Shown here: positions 9,106-18,072 of the stretch, one piece after another | How positions within the stretch are numbered: position 1 is the stretch's first letter | How the letters are laid out: each line of letters begins with the position of its first letter | NCBI GenBank assembly: GCA_018388625.1 | Contig: CP074402.1 | Coordinates: 2,480,001-2,544,000 of the forward strand | Source of the DNA: Nocardiopsis eucommiae | GTDB lineage: Bacteria; Actinomycetota; Actinomycetes; Streptosporangiales; Streptosporangiaceae | Length of the DNA: 64,000 nucleotides | Direction: 5' to 3' | The notes under the pieces: model-generated | Told to the model about the DNA's origin: nothing | Seen by the model: the letters and a program-made list of their open reading frames with translations, nothing else | The model's database searches: none | Translations under genes and position numbers: made by a program

Positions 9106-9924
9106 CGTCGATCATCCTCATCTCGTCGCGAATGGCCTGCAGCGTTTCCACCGGATCGCGGGCCGTCCCCTGTAGCGCAGTGAACACCATACGGCTTCTG
9201 GCCACATCGGCTGACCCCGAGATGATCCGTCCCTCTTCCGCCGACTCCATGTACACCACGTCCGGCTCGTCCGCAGTGGTGATGATCCGGCGCGGCCCCG
9301 AGGTTCCCGCGTGCCGGGGTGCGCGCAGCGGGATCATCTGCACCGTCACCCGCTCCCGCTCGATCTGTTCCACCAGGTAGGCCAACTGGTCTCGTTGAAG
9401 CTCAGCCGATCCGTACCGGCGCATGAGCACGCTCTGGTCGATGATCAGCCAGATCATGGGGGTCTTCGCCGCCGCCATGCGCTGGGCGCGGTCGTGGCGT
9501 TCCTTGGCCCGAGCCACGACCTCCTCCTGAGAGAGCCAAGGCGCACCGTGGCGAATCAGCGCGTAGGAGTACTCCCGGGTCTGGAGGTAGACCGGGAACA
9601 CCAAGGGTTGGTACTCGAAGAGCGCGTCGGCGCCGTGGGTGCGTTTGGTGATCTCGTGCAGCCAGACCTGCCGTCCGGACCCGGTCAGTTCCTCCCACAG
9701 GTTCTCCAGTTGGCCGTCGGTCTCCAGGACCTCATCGAGCACCTTCCTGAGCCAGGGGCGGGGAGTGTCCGGCCGTTCTCCAGGTCAGACAGGTGGGAGT
9801 TGCTGATCGCCGAGCCCTGTTGGCTCACCCTGCGGGCCAACGCCTCTTGGGTGAGCTCGGCCTCCACACGGAGGCGGCGTAGCTCGCGGCCGAACGCCTT
9901 GAGGGTGCGTTCATCGGTGTACAT
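9098..9924 (-). CDS. XRE-family regulator with DUF5753 domain (one frame break)
   Basis: The N-terminal frame starts at ATG 9924 (MYTDERTLKAFGRELRRL) and holds a Cro/C1-type HTH, including LTQEALARRVSQQG and SNSHLSDLENGRTLP. The C-terminal frame begins KVLDEVLETDGQLENLWEEL and is a typical DUF5753 domain, with YLQTREYSYALIR and VTVQMIPLRAPRHAG. The two halves join if one C is added in the run near 9760 (top-strand GGGG 9760-9763). That gives the expected TLP-RPWLRKVLDEV junction and 275 residues, the usual length. It overlaps the DUF397 gene downstream. The pair is a typical actinobacterial regulatory module. The break is more likely a sequencing error than a mutation. Confidence 0.85.
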
Positions 9925-10108
9925 GGGCCCATGTGAACACAGCGGGACACCTGTCGTGGCCGATTCCACGAAATTCCATGGCCTCCTGGAAGATTCGGGA
10001 ACTCTCCGTGTGCCCTTTCGGTCAGACCGTCACCGGTCGCATCCTCCTCACACAGCCCGAACCACCTCACGGTCTCGGCCGCCCAGGACATCTCAGAGGA
10101 GGAATCGC

Positions 10109-10605
10109 GTGAGCACCGAACTCGAACACACCCCGCTTCCTCGCGTGATCACGACCGACCCCGACACCCACACCATCGAGCTCGGCCACCAGAGGGAGCA
10201 CCTTGCCGTAGCCACCCGCTGGTTGTCGGACGTCTGCGCACTCACCGCCACCCACTCCCGCCCGCTCCAGGACGGCCTGGAGTTGCTCCACGACAACGCG
10301 CTGCGCCACACCGCATCCGGCCTGCCCGGGGGAACCGTGCACATCACGTTGACCCGTCTGCCGTTCGCTCACCGCTTGGCCGTCACCGACAACGGTCCGC
10401 CCCCGGCGCCCCGCTTGGCCGTCACCGACAACGGTCCGCCCCCGGCGCCCCGCTGACCTTCCCCGTAGTGAGCAACGCCCCGGGCCGCAGGGGAGGCCTG
10501 CACCGGCTCACCGAGACGTCCCTGTTCTGGGAATGGGAAGGCAACGCCGGAGGCCCTCTCACCGTCTGGGCGGTGTTCGACCAGCCCACCACCCACCGTC
10601 GCTGA
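10109..10605 (+). CDS. ATP-binding protein, anti-sigma/histidine-kinase-like ATPase fold (one frame break)
   Basis: GTG start after a strong AGAGGAGGA site. The protein has the HATPase_c_2 pattern: LLHDNALRHTASG (N-box, about residues 57-69) and LAVTDNGPPP (G1-like box). Such single-domain ATPases in actinobacteria are usually anti-sigma-factor-like kinases or regulators paired with XRE/DUF397 genes. The G1 segment is duplicated in tandem (separate repeat entry). After the duplication the frame stops at 10456, but adding one C at 10448-10451 continues it as LTFPVVSNAPG and LFWEWEGNAGGPLTVWAVFD, the normal end of the family, to a stop at 10605 (165 residues). Confidence 0.75.
10373..10450 (+). 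repeat. 39-bp tandem duplication inside the ATPase gene
   Basis: Bases 10373-10411 and 10412-10450 are identical. Each unit encodes RLAVTDNGPPPAP, so the nucleotide-binding G1 segment of the ATPase is present twice in frame. The family normally has one copy. Either the duplication is real and recent, in which case it may impair ATP binding, or it is an assembly artefact. Confidence 0.9.
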
Positions 10606-10619
10606 GGGGGAGCCCCGTC

Positions 10620-10847
10620 ATGCACGAAAGCCGAACTAACCCCGGCAGCGCCCCCGCGCCCGACCCCGTCCTCACCGCAGGCGAAGTCGCCCGGATCTTC
10701 CGCGTCGCACCCCAGACCGTCTCCCGCTGGGCCATACACGGGCACCTCACGTCCTTCAGCACCCCGGGCGGACACCGCCGGTTCCTCAAGGCCCAGGTCG
10801 ACGCCCTCCTACACGCCAACACCTCCACACCCGCAGACCACCGATGA
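10620..10847 (+). CDS. BldC-like MerR-type DNA-binding protein
   Basis: A 75-residue protein whose core is one winged HTH. It reads LTAGEVARIFRVAPQTVSRW, then a wing GGHRRFLKAQVDALL. This matches the HTH_17/BldC pattern (E-V-A-x-x-F-x-V-x-x-x-T-V-x-R-W ... T-x-G-G-H-R-R). BldC proteins bind DNA as head-to-tail oligomers and regulate development in Streptomyces. This paralogue directly precedes, and overlaps by ATGA, the first glycosyltransferase gene. It is therefore likely a local regulator of that cluster. The start follows GAGGGGG; the length is normal for the family. Confidence 0.8.
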   Translation: MHESRTNPGSAPAPDPVLTAGEVARIFRVAPQTVSRWAIHGHLTSFSTPGGHRRFLKAQVDALLHANTSTPADHR

Positions 10848-12019
10848 CGAAAGCGATGCCTGTGCCCGGCTCCCTGCTCTACCTGCTCAACGTCTCCAAC
10901 GCCTCCCAGCTCAGCGCCGACTCCGGCTGGATCTACGCCGACATCCTCACCAGCGCCCTGACCGACGCCGGACAGAACATCACCCTCGTGTGCCCCCTGC
11001 CGGTCACCGACCCCCGCGTCCGCCACATGGTGCCCCCACCGGCCGCGACCAGTAAGTACCAGGTGCGCATCACCCACGATGTCGGCTACCTGGCCCAGCT
11101 CCTGCGCGCCACCCGCCCCGACACCATCGTCGTCAACCAGATCGAGGCGGCCCCCGCGCTACGCGCCGCGATGCTCGACGCTGCCTGTACGGCCCAGGTC
11201 GTCGGCTACTGCCACTACCTGCCCTTCTCCCTGGACGAACACGGCCACCTGGTCAAGGACCCCGCCTTCAGCGACAGGGGCCTCGAACTCCCCGTCCGCC
11301 TGGCCTTCGCCAGCGGTCTGGCCGCCTGCGATCGGATCCTCGTCCACTCCCGCACCGCCCACGACTGGGTGTCCGCTTTCTGTGACACCTACCGCCTCGA
11401 CGCCGAGGACCGGATCCGCGTCGTACCCCCGCCCCGCGACCCCCGCCTCGCCCGCTCGAACGCACCCCTCCCCGAGGACCCGACAGGGCTGTACAACCAC
11501 CGGCTCTACCGCCACTACGGCACCAGCCAGTTCATCGACCTGGCTCAGAAGGTCACCGCGAACGGGATGCTGCTGCGAGTCATGGACCTGTTCGGCCGCC
11601 GAGACCCCAGTCGTATCGCCCTGGACCCCAGCCCCGAACACGCCCTCACCCGGCTCGGAGCCACCCCCGGTGTCACCGTCAGCACCGACGGCGGCGACCG
11701 CGATCGCTACCGGACCTTCCTCGCCGACACAGCGGTCGGCTTCGCGCCCTTCCGCCCCGGCTGCACCTGGTCGATGTCGGTCATCGACCTCCACGCCATG
11801 GGCGTGCCCGTCGTCGCACCCCGCATGTCGTGGATGGCCGAGGCCGTCCATGAAGACCTGCTCTTCGACCCCGACGACCTCGACGGAGCCGTGAAGATCG
11901 TGGACCGCCTGGTCAACGACCACCCCTTTTGGCTGGCACACAGCCAGCAAGCCCACGATTCCACCCTCCACCTCACACCCGACCAGGTAGCCGCCGACTA
12001 CCTGGAGGCGATCCAGTGA
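10844..12019 (+). CDS. glycosyltransferase, GT4/GT-B-like
   Basis: 391 residues. The N-terminal half begins with a hydrophobic strand and loop (SLLYLLNVSNASQLSADSGW) and contains a DRILVHSRTAHDWV segment. That matches the middle of GT-B enzymes, where the acceptor domain ends and a nucleotide-sugar domain begins. The C-terminal half has FAPFRPGCTWSMSVIDLHAM and GVPVVAPRMSWMAEAV, the usual donor-binding region with Gly-Val-Pro-Val-Val. No membrane segment is seen, so it acts in the cytoplasm. ATG 10844 overlaps the regulator's stop. Its own stop overlaps the next gene (GTGA). Sugar and acceptor are unknown. Confidence 0.7.
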   Translation: MTKAMPVPGSLLYLLNVSNASQLSADSGWIYADILTSALTDAGQNITLVCPLPVTDPRVRHMVPPPAATSKYQVRITHDVGYLAQLLRATRPDTIVVNQIEAAPALRAAMLDAACTAQVVGYCHYLPFSLDEHGHLVKDPAFSDRGLELPVRLAFASGLAACDRILVHSRTAHDWVSAFCDTYRLDAEDRIRVVPPPRDPRLARSNAPLPEDPTGLYNHRLYRHYGTSQFIDLAQKVTANGMLLRVMDLFGRRDPSRIALDPSPEHALTRLGATPGVTVSTDGGDRDRYRTFLADTAVGFAPFRPGCTWSMSVIDLHAMGVPVVAPRMSWMAEAVHEDLLFDPDDLDGAVKIVDRLVNDHPFWLAHSQQAHDSTLHLTPDQVAADYLEAIQ

Positions 12020-12714
12020 ACCCGCGCCCCGACACGGTGATGCTCTCCTTCGACGAACCCCTCGCCAACGACCTGCACACCCGCCTCGAACGGGTCCTGG
12101 ACCACCCGGTCAAGCGCCTGCACGGCGTGGTCGGCATGCGCCGCGCCTACCGGCTCGCCGCCGAACTCGTCGACACCGACACCTTTCTGCTCGCCGACGG
12201 TGACTTCCGCATCCACACCACCTTCACCCTCGACCCCGAACCACTGGCCGAGGACGTGGCCATGCGGGTATGGAAGGCCACCAACCCCGTCACCGGCCGC
12301 GCCTACGGCTACGGCGGCATGAAGCTCCTCCGTCGCGACGCCCTACGCGACCTGGGCGAGGCCGTCGACGTCCTCGCCGCCCTCCCCGGGCGCGTGGAGT
12401 TCCACGAACAGGTGGCGGGCACCACCCGCTTCGACCAGAGCCCCTACCACGCCTGGAAAGCCGCCTTCCGTGAGGTCGCGATGCTCACCCGCGGCTGCGA
12501 GTACGGAGCCAACACCGACACCACACGCGAGCAGATCCGCGCCTGGACCAGCCCGGCCGGAGGACGATTCACCCCGTGGGTACAGCAAGGCGCGGCCGAC
12601 GGCACAGCCTTCGCCCAGGCCACACCTCAGGGCGCCCCGGCCTGGCAACGCTTGAACGACCCGGTGTGGTTGCGCGCCCAGTTCGACGCCGTCTGCGCCC
12701 AGGAGCGGTCGTGA
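12016..12714 (+). CDS. glycosyltransferase-like protein with a DGD motif
   Basis: GTG start overlaps the previous stop; 232 residues. TFLLADGDFRI (about residues 56-66) places an Asp-Gly-Asp at the end of a hydrophobic strand, as in the metal-binding DxD of GT-A glycosyltransferases. Further on lie YGYGGMKLLRRDALRDLGE and FHEQVAGTTRFDQSPYHAW, plausible acceptor and donor loops. There is no signal peptide or membrane span. Its position inside a run of coupled glycosyltransferase genes supports the assignment. The family is not one I can name, so this is a fold-level call. Confidence 0.5.
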   Translation: MNPRPDTVMLSFDEPLANDLHTRLERVLDHPVKRLHGVVGMRRAYRLAAELVDTDTFLLADGDFRIHTTFTLDPEPLAEDVAMRVWKATNPVTGRAYGYGGMKLLRRDALRDLGEAVDVLAALPGRVEFHEQVAGTTRFDQSPYHAWKAAFREVAMLTRGCEYGANTDTTREQIRAWTSPAGGRFTPWVQQGAADGTAFAQATPQGAPAWQRLNDPVWLRAQFDAVCAQERS

Positions 12715-13928
12715 GGCGGGCGGTGGTGCTGGTCGAACCGGCCACCGAACACGCGGGGCACTGGCAGGACGCTCTCACCCGCCTGGCTCAGGCCGCTGCC
12801 GCCGAAGGCCGCCAGGTCATGGTGATCACCCTCAACGGAACACCCGACCATGTCCATCGCGAGCTCCAGGACCACGGGGCGCACGTGGCCACCAACCCGG
12901 AAGGATCCAAAGCCCGGTTCCTCTTCGCTCTCGCACAGGGCGTGTTCTGGACCGCAAGGACGGCACGGCGTCTGCTGCCGCACCGGCGGCTCCCGCACCA
13001 GATCACCCTCATCGCCCGGTGCCTGCTCGAATCCGCCTCGCTGCGCACCGCACGCCACCTGCTGGGCCGTGCGCCAGAGATCGCCGTGATCCTCACCGCC
13101 AGCGAAGCCCTCCACGGCCTGACCCAAGCGCTGTCCGGGACTTCGCACCTGCGGGTCGTCCACGAGGTCAACACCACCGAGGACCGCCTTGTGCGAGGAC
13201 TCGGACGCATAGCCTCGCCCCGGCGGGTCGCGGTCATATGCCCTACCCGTTCAGTGGAGGAGGAGATCCGTGACCGGTTCCCCGGACTCGTCACCGCCGT
13301 TCACCCCTTCGCCATCGCCATCCCTTCCGAGCGAATGGCTTCCGGTGAACGAGCCCAGGCGCGCCACGCTCTCGGCCTGCCCGAGGAGGAACCGGTTCTG
13401 TGCCTGGTAGGCGGGTGGTGGCCGCACAAGGACATGGACACCGTGACCACCGCGCTGGAACACCTCGCCGTGCCGCTCCACATCATCGTCGCGGGCAACC
13501 CCACCGACCCCGGCCTGCTGGATCGGATCGCCAGATCACCCGGGATCACCCTTCACGCGCTGCCCGGACCGCTGACCCCAGCCAGCATCCGGCAGGTCTA
13601 CGCCGCCAGCAGCTTCACCGCCGTCATACGGCACCCGGGAGTGTGCAAGGAGTCCGGGTTGGTCGCGGACTGCGCCCGGTTCGGCGTACCCCTGCTGCTC
13701 TCCGACCACGACCCCGCCCTGACCCAACGAGTCACCTCCTGGGCCACCGTCGTCCCGCCCCACGACCCCGCCGCGCTTGCCCGCGCCATCGACCAAGCCG
13801 TGAAACACCCACCACCGAAACCGCCACCGACCGCCGCAGAAGACCTCGGGCTGTGCACACCGGCCCAGATGCTCACGTTCTTCCGCACCCTGACCACACA
13901 GGAGCCACGGCCATGCCATCGCCGCTGA
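12711..13928 (+). CDS. glycosyltransferase family 4-like protein
   Basis: GTG start overlaps the upstream stop (GTGA). The 405-residue protein opens with AVVLVEPATEHAGHWQD and has the two-domain layout of GT-B enzymes. The hinge and second domain show VLCLVGGWWPHKDMDTV (strand and loop of the donor domain), LHIIVAGNPTDP, and VCKESGLVADCARFGVPLLL. The last carries the Glu of the E-x7-E-like donor-binding motif and the usual Gly-Val-Pro. A helix around residues 85-100 is amphipathic rather than transmembrane. The 3' end overlaps the next gene by 16 bases. It is likely a sequential partner of the other transferases here. Confidence 0.72.
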   Translation: MRRAVVLVEPATEHAGHWQDALTRLAQAAAAEGRQVMVITLNGTPDHVHRELQDHGAHVATNPEGSKARFLFALAQGVFWTARTARRLLPHRRLPHQITLIARCLLESASLRTARHLLGRAPEIAVILTASEALHGLTQALSGTSHLRVVHEVNTTEDRLVRGLGRIASPRRVAVICPTRSVEEEIRDRFPGLVTAVHPFAIAIPSERMASGERAQARHALGLPEEEPVLCLVGGWWPHKDMDTVTTALEHLAVPLHIIVAGNPTDPGLLDRIARSPGITLHALPGPLTPASIRQVYAASSFTAVIRHPGVCKESGLVADCARFGVPLLLSDHDPALTQRVTSWATVVPPHDPAALARAIDQAVKHPPPKPPPTAAEDLGLCTPAQMLTFFRTLTTQEPRPCHRR

Positions 13929-14806
13929 TCGCTGTCATCGGCCCCGTCGAGACACCTCTGATGCACGCCTGGGTCGAGCACTACCGCACACTCGGAGTCC
14001 GCGAATTCCACCTCGCGCTCCACCTGCCTGAACACGCCCCACGTGGGACCGAGCAGCGCCTCCGCGCAACGCTCGCCCACCTGGGTATCACCCCAGCACT
14101 GGTCGAGCACGGCCCCTGGAATGAGAGCACCAACACCACCTTGCGCGACCACCTCCGCGCCAACGCCGGCACCGGATGGCAGCTGATCGCCGACAGCGAC
14201 GAGTTCCACACCTTCCCCACTGGCCTGGAGGAGGTCACACGGGCAGCGGAAACCGCAGGGCACACGGTGGTGCGCGGGCTGATGCTTGACCGTGTCACCG
14301 TCAACGGTCACCTGACCGAATGGTGTTCACCCGCACAGGAAGCCGCAGAAGAAGGAACCCGGGAGCGACTGGACGCCGCCTACCCCCTGGGCGGGTGGAT
14401 CACCCACCGTCTACTGCTGGCCGATCCGCGCAAGATCGTTCTCGCCCGCTCCGAAGTCCCCATCTCCTCGGGCAACCACCGAGCCCCTGGACACCACCCC
14501 GCTCGCGGGCCGGTCGCGGTGGTCCACCACTTCAAATGGCGGAGCGGGATCGAAACCGACCTGCGACACAGGATCGCCCGCTTCGCCTCCGGAACCTGGA
14601 CCGAGACCACCCCAGCCGTCCGCCACGAAGCCGCCCGCTTCCTCAACCACCTGGCCCGGAACGACGGACGCGTCGACACCACCGACCCCACCCTGGCCTT
14701 CCGACCAGTCACCCTCCACCAACACCCGCTCACCTGGCAGGACGAAGCCCACCAGATCCTCACCCGGTGGAGGCCGACCCACGCGGAAACGAGCCCGGAG
14801 CGATGA
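13913..14806 (+). CDS. glycosyltransferase family 2/92-like protein
   Basis: ATG at 13913 follows CAGGAG; 298 residues. The N-terminus, LIAVIGPVETPLMHAWVEHY, matches enzymes that begin with a short strand and an acceptor-facing helix. WQLIADSDEFHTFP contains the Asp-x-Asp-Glu metal site of GT-A transferases related to DUF23/GT92. VAVVHHFKWRSG near the C-terminal third matches the conserved His-His-Phe-Lys loop of that group. No membrane segment is present. The 3' end overlaps a convergent kinase gene by 47 bases. It is probably the last transferase of the cluster on this strand. Confidence 0.68.
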   Translation: MPSPLIAVIGPVETPLMHAWVEHYRTLGVREFHLALHLPEHAPRGTEQRLRATLAHLGITPALVEHGPWNESTNTTLRDHLRANAGTGWQLIADSDEFHTFPTGLEEVTRAAETAGHTVVRGLMLDRVTVNGHLTEWCSPAQEAAEEGTRERLDAAYPLGGWITHRLLLADPRKIVLARSEVPISSGNHRAPGHHPARGPVAVVHHFKWRSGIETDLRHRIARFASGTWTETTPAVRHEAARFLNHLARNDGRVDTTDPTLAFRPVTLHQHPLTWQDEAHQILTRWRPTHAETSPER

Positions 14807-15281
14807 CCTCCTCGCCCTCACCCTCCGGCGGGTCGAACCGGGCCACGAAGTCCGCCAACGCCTCCGGGGTCACCGTCAACGCGTTGGCGTCCTCACGCCG
14901 ATTGCGCTCAGTCAGGCGGCGCAGCAGCTCCTCCTGCTCCACCGGGAAGTACAGCAACCGCCACCTGGCCCCTGCGGACTCCACCAGCTTCTTCCACTTG
15001 GCCCGCTCTGCGCACCGCCACAGACCGTGGTCCACCACCACGTCACGGCCCTCAGCTACCAGCGCGGCCAGACGCTCACGCGTCCACGCCACGACCGGGG
15101 CCTGACGCTCGAAGTACTCCCACTCCGGATAGTCCACCCCGTACCGGCCGTGCCGACGGTGGACCTCCTCATCCACCGACAACCGCACCGCGCCCCGCGG
15201 TTCCAGCACCGTGCGCGCATAGGTGGTCTTACCCGAACCGGTCAACCCGACCAGCAGGAACACCACGGGAACCCGTTCCAC
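14760..15281 (-). CDS. P-loop kinase, AAA_33/zeta-toxin-like fold
   Basis: GTG start at 15281 after AAGGAG; 173 residues. The Walker A motif is near the N-terminus (LLVGLTGSGKTTYART). It is followed by RLSVDEEVHRRHGRYG (an acidic catalytic or substrate position), a Walker B-like strand with acid (GRDVVVDHGLW), and a lid region with RLTERNRRED. This is the layout of small ATP-dependent phosphotransferases such as chloramphenicol phosphotransferase and gluconate-kinase relatives. The substrate is unknown. Its place between glycosyltransferases and the methyltransferase suggests a sugar or antibiotic-like small molecule. A zeta toxin is less likely because no antitoxin gene is adjacent. Confidence 0.75.
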   Translation of the reverse strand: MERVPVVFLLVGLTGSGKTTYARTVLEPRGAVRLSVDEEVHRRHGRYGVDYPEWEYFERQAPVVAWTRERLAALVAEGRDVVVDHGLWRCAERAKWKKLVESAGARWRLLYFPVEQEELLRRLTERNRREDANALTVTPEALADFVARFDPPEGEGEEVIAPGSFPRGSASTG

Positions 15282-15305
15282 ACGTTCTCCTTCTCGGAGC
15301 AGCCG

Positions 15306-16202
15306 ATGAAATCCTTCACACGAGCAACCCTACGAACAGCGATCCAACGCGCACCCGCATTCGTGCCCAAACGCGCCATCCGCTGGTTGGACAACGACCT
15401 CCTGCACAACCCCGTCACCACTGCTGCCCCGGCGTGGTTCGGCGGCCGGTTCCCGGTGACCACCAGCGACATCATCCAGCGCTACCTCTACACCTTCGGC
15501 ACTTGGGAACCCCACCTGAGCGCGTGGATCACCCGCCGCCTCACCACCGGGGACACCTTTGTGGACGTGGGCGCGAACATCGGCTACTACACGATGCTCG
15601 CCTCCCACCTCGTCGGCCCCACAGGGCACGTCGCGGCGGTCGAACCCGTTCCGTGCTTCCACCACCACCTACAGGCGACACTCCTGCTCAACGGGGCACG
15701 CAACGTCCGCACGATCGAGAAGGCCGTCGCAATCGAATCCGGCCGCGTGGAGATGTTCCTGGCCGACCCAGGAAACCTCGGAGGCACCTCAACGATCCGC
15801 CCCCGTGTCGTCCGCGAAGCCTTCCACGCCGACGCCGCGCCGCTTCCCGACCTCCTGACACCCGTTGAGATCCGCGACGCGCGGCTGATCAAGATCGACG
15901 TCGAAGGAGCCGAGGTCGCAGCAGCACAGAGCCTCGCACCCGTTCTCGGCACGTTGCGACCTGACGCCGAGCTGATCATCGAGGTCACCCCGCGCGCCCT
16001 GGCCAAGCAAGGCGCCGACGTGGATGACGTGATCGCGCCACTCCGCGCGGCGGGTTTCCATACCTACCGGATCACCAACGACTACGACCCGACCACCTAC
16101 CCAGCCGCGATCCGAACGCCTGCCCTTCCGCAGCGGTGGGAACAGCCGGTTACCGGCATGAGCGACCTGGTGTTTTCCCGGATCGACGCAGACCACCTTT
16201 GA
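15306..16202 (+). CDS. FkbM-family SAM-dependent methyltransferase
   Basis: ATG 15306; 298 residues. The SAM-binding motif I is GDTFVDVGANIGYYTMLASH (about residues 78-97). Motif II is HVAAVEPVPCFH. The family-specific acidic motif LIKIDVEGAEVAA is present, and a C-terminal strand set includes DAELIIEVTPRAL. FkbM enzymes O-methylate sugars or polyketide hydroxyls, or act on glycopeptides and polysaccharides. Here the glycosyltransferases upstream suggest methylation of a glycan. The gene is divergent from the kinase, with 24 bases between the starts, so the two probably share a promoter region. It is intact. Confidence 0.85.
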   Translation: MKSFTRATLRTAIQRAPAFVPKRAIRWLDNDLLHNPVTTAAPAWFGGRFPVTTSDIIQRYLYTFGTWEPHLSAWITRRLTTGDTFVDVGANIGYYTMLASHLVGPTGHVAAVEPVPCFHHHLQATLLLNGARNVRTIEKAVAIESGRVEMFLADPGNLGGTSTIRPRVVREAFHADAAPLPDLLTPVEIRDARLIKIDVEGAEVAAAQSLAPVLGTLRPDAELIIEVTPRALAKQGADVDDVIAPLRAAGFHTYRITNDYDPTTYPAAIRTPALPQRWEQPVTGMSDLVFSRIDADHL

Positions 16203-16537
16203 CCAGGTCCGGGTCTGTTCAACGAACACGGTGACTTTTCCCAGCGAAGGGGTTGAAGGTTCTCGCTCACCCAAGGGAACATCGACCACCCCCAGCGGGA
16301 AAAGGAACCCGTTTCATGGGTTTTGGGAAGTTTTGTGCCTAATGGTGTGGAGGTGCGGGGAGAAGCGCAGCTTTAGGGGCGTACGACTCTGGGGCCATTG
16401 ACACTCACCCCGCAACCCCGCGCCAAGCGAATCAGCCTCGTTCGCGGGGCTGCTGACAAGAAAAAGAGTGCCCCGAACCGGTGCGGCAAACACCGGCCCG
16501 GGGCGTGATTCCCACCTGAATACAGCAGGAGGAGATC
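16203..16537. other. intergenic stretch with a nested hairpin
   Basis: No credible gene. A GC-rich hairpin occupies 16470-16504 (GCCCCG, ACCGGTG, loop, CACCGG, CCGGGGC) just upstream of the next gene. It could be the terminator of the methyltransferase transcript or an attenuator for the downstream gene. The next gene has a strong AGGAGGAGATC site at 16527-16537. Confidence 0.5.
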
Positions 16538-17068
16538 GTGGAAAAGCATAGCGGGCGGCATCGCAAGCGCCGACAGGGCTGGGGTGAGCATCTGCGTTGG
16601 GTGCTGGGGGCGGTGCTCGCTGCCGTGTTCTGCAGCCCGACCGGTCACAGCGTTCGACGGGTGGTCGAGGTGCGTCAACCACTGCTGGGGCGGCGTCCGG
16701 TCCAAGGCCGTGAACCTGGCCCTGTGCGTTCTGCGGGCCAGGTGCGGGTGAAGGTCCCGCAACCTCGCATCGGAGAGCCACACACGGGCATACACGCGGC
16801 TGGCTCGCCCCACCGGCGGGAGTTGTACACGTGGCGGCGTGGGTGGTGTGAGGACGATGACGGGGTGCGTGGGGTACGCCTTTACCTGGCCGTGCACGAG
16901 AAGAACCGGCATGCTCAGCGTCGTGTGAAGACGGTGCCACCGGCGCCCCGTCAAGAGGTCTCGGATCCTGGGGCCTCGGGGCCGGGCGGTGGTGAGCCGC
17001 CCTTGGATATGAGTGACCTGGCCGCAGTGGTGCGCCAGTGGCAGGCGCTGCGGCAACCCGTGGCCTGA
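16538..17068 (+). CDS. small basic protein with one N-terminal hydrophobic helix
   Basis: GTG start directly after a strong AGGAGGAGATC ribosome binding site, which is the main support for this gene. The product has 176 residues. It opens with a basic stretch (EKHSGRHRKRRQGWGEHL), then a short hydrophobic helix (RWVLGAVLAAVFCSP), like a single-pass membrane anchor or weak signal peptide. A long, basic, Pro/Arg-rich region follows, and the C-terminus (LDMSDLAAVVRQWQALRQPV) is helical. The layout resembles short hypothetical proteins common in Streptomyces and relatives. No enzymatic motif is seen. Codon bias is consistent with coding but the composition is unusual, so confidence is moderate. 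Confidence 0.5.
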   Translation: MEKHSGRHRKRRQGWGEHLRWVLGAVLAAVFCSPTGHSVRRVVEVRQPLLGRRPVQGREPGPVRSAGQVRVKVPQPRIGEPHTGIHAAGSPHRRELYTWRRGWCEDDDGVRGVRLYLAVHEKNRHAQRRVKTVPPAPRQEVSDPGASGPGGGEPPLDMSDLAAVVRQWQALRQPVA

Positions 17069-17469
17069 TCTCGGAGAGAAGGATTCAGGGCCGTTCCCTT
17101 CGAAGGGCGGCCCTGTTCCGATGCCCTGGTCCACCTGTATCGAGGGCAGTGGGAACTTGGAGCCAGTCGGCGTCCCTGACCGAGACGGTGCCGCTGAGCT
17201 TTCACGATGACGACAACCTCGAAGAAAGGTTGTGGGATGTCTTATTCAGTGATTCGACACCACGTTGCCGCGTTGGAAAGTGATTAAAGAAGCCAAACTC
17301 GTCACCTGGGTCACGTATGTTTCTGCGGGCCGTCCCACACCCTCCGTCCCCGCTCGCAGGCCCGCACTGAGGGGTAGGTGAGAGCCAGTGAATCAGTACT
17401 CCAACGCACCCTCCACCGATCACTCCAACGCCCCCTCCACGCCTGTGGACCCCCCTGAAACGCCCGTTT

Positions 17470-17556
17470 TTGCAGGTCGGAGTGTGTTTTTGGGGTGTGG
17501 ATCAAAGCCAGACTTATACCCAGTGGGTAGTCACCTTCACGTAGGGGGCGGCGGCC
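17470..17556 (+). repeat. long direct repeat, copy 1
   Basis: Bases 17508-17556 match 18111-18158 with one substitution and one extra G (core CCAGACTTATACCCAGTGGG onward to GGCGGCC). An upstream patch TTGCAGGTC(G/A)GAG occurs at the same 38-base offset in both copies. The two repeats lie 603 bases apart in the same orientation. Confidence 0.85.
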
Positions 17557-18072
17557 CAGTCGGTGACCCCTCGCCCGCTCGCCCCACGTGCCCCCTTCTG
17601 GCTCCTTCCGGCCCGCCCGTCCGCCCCCTCTTCGCTCCTTGAGCACTCATGCATCACTCAATTCCTCTAGACGTTCAAGGGTGTATCCTTCAACCTCGGT
17701 CCGGGTGGAGGTTCGCCCAGCTCATCGTCGTTTACATGCGATTCCCCGACAAACCATTGTTTGGCCAAAGGTGCATTCTCAGATGTGAGGAGTCACGGCG
17801 TCGGATGGGAGCGAGTTCCGGTATTGTTCAGGTGTGGCGCGTGTGCGTTCAAGCGTGCTGGCCGACCCCGGTGCGATGCGCCGGACTTAGAGAAGAACAA
17901 AAGAATACTCCGTGAATCGACGGAAGCCTTTCCTGGGCGACCTTCCCCTCCCGAGGGCGGAGGGCGGGCGCGAGCAGGGGGTTCCAGTGACTATGCCGAT
18001 CGCCCTTCCTGTGACTATGCCAGTGGCCCCTCCGCTCCCCCTGGTGGCACGATCAGGCTGAAACCTCACATC

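Noticed and set aside
14760..15281. Zeta-type toxin identity for the P-loop kinase
   Set aside because: No adjacent antitoxin and a glycosylation-type neighbourhood; a small-molecule kinase is more economical.
16373..17134. 253-codon minus-strand frame
   Set aside because: Antisense to the 16538 gene, which has a strong ribosome binding site; His/Pro/Arg-rich, no motif.
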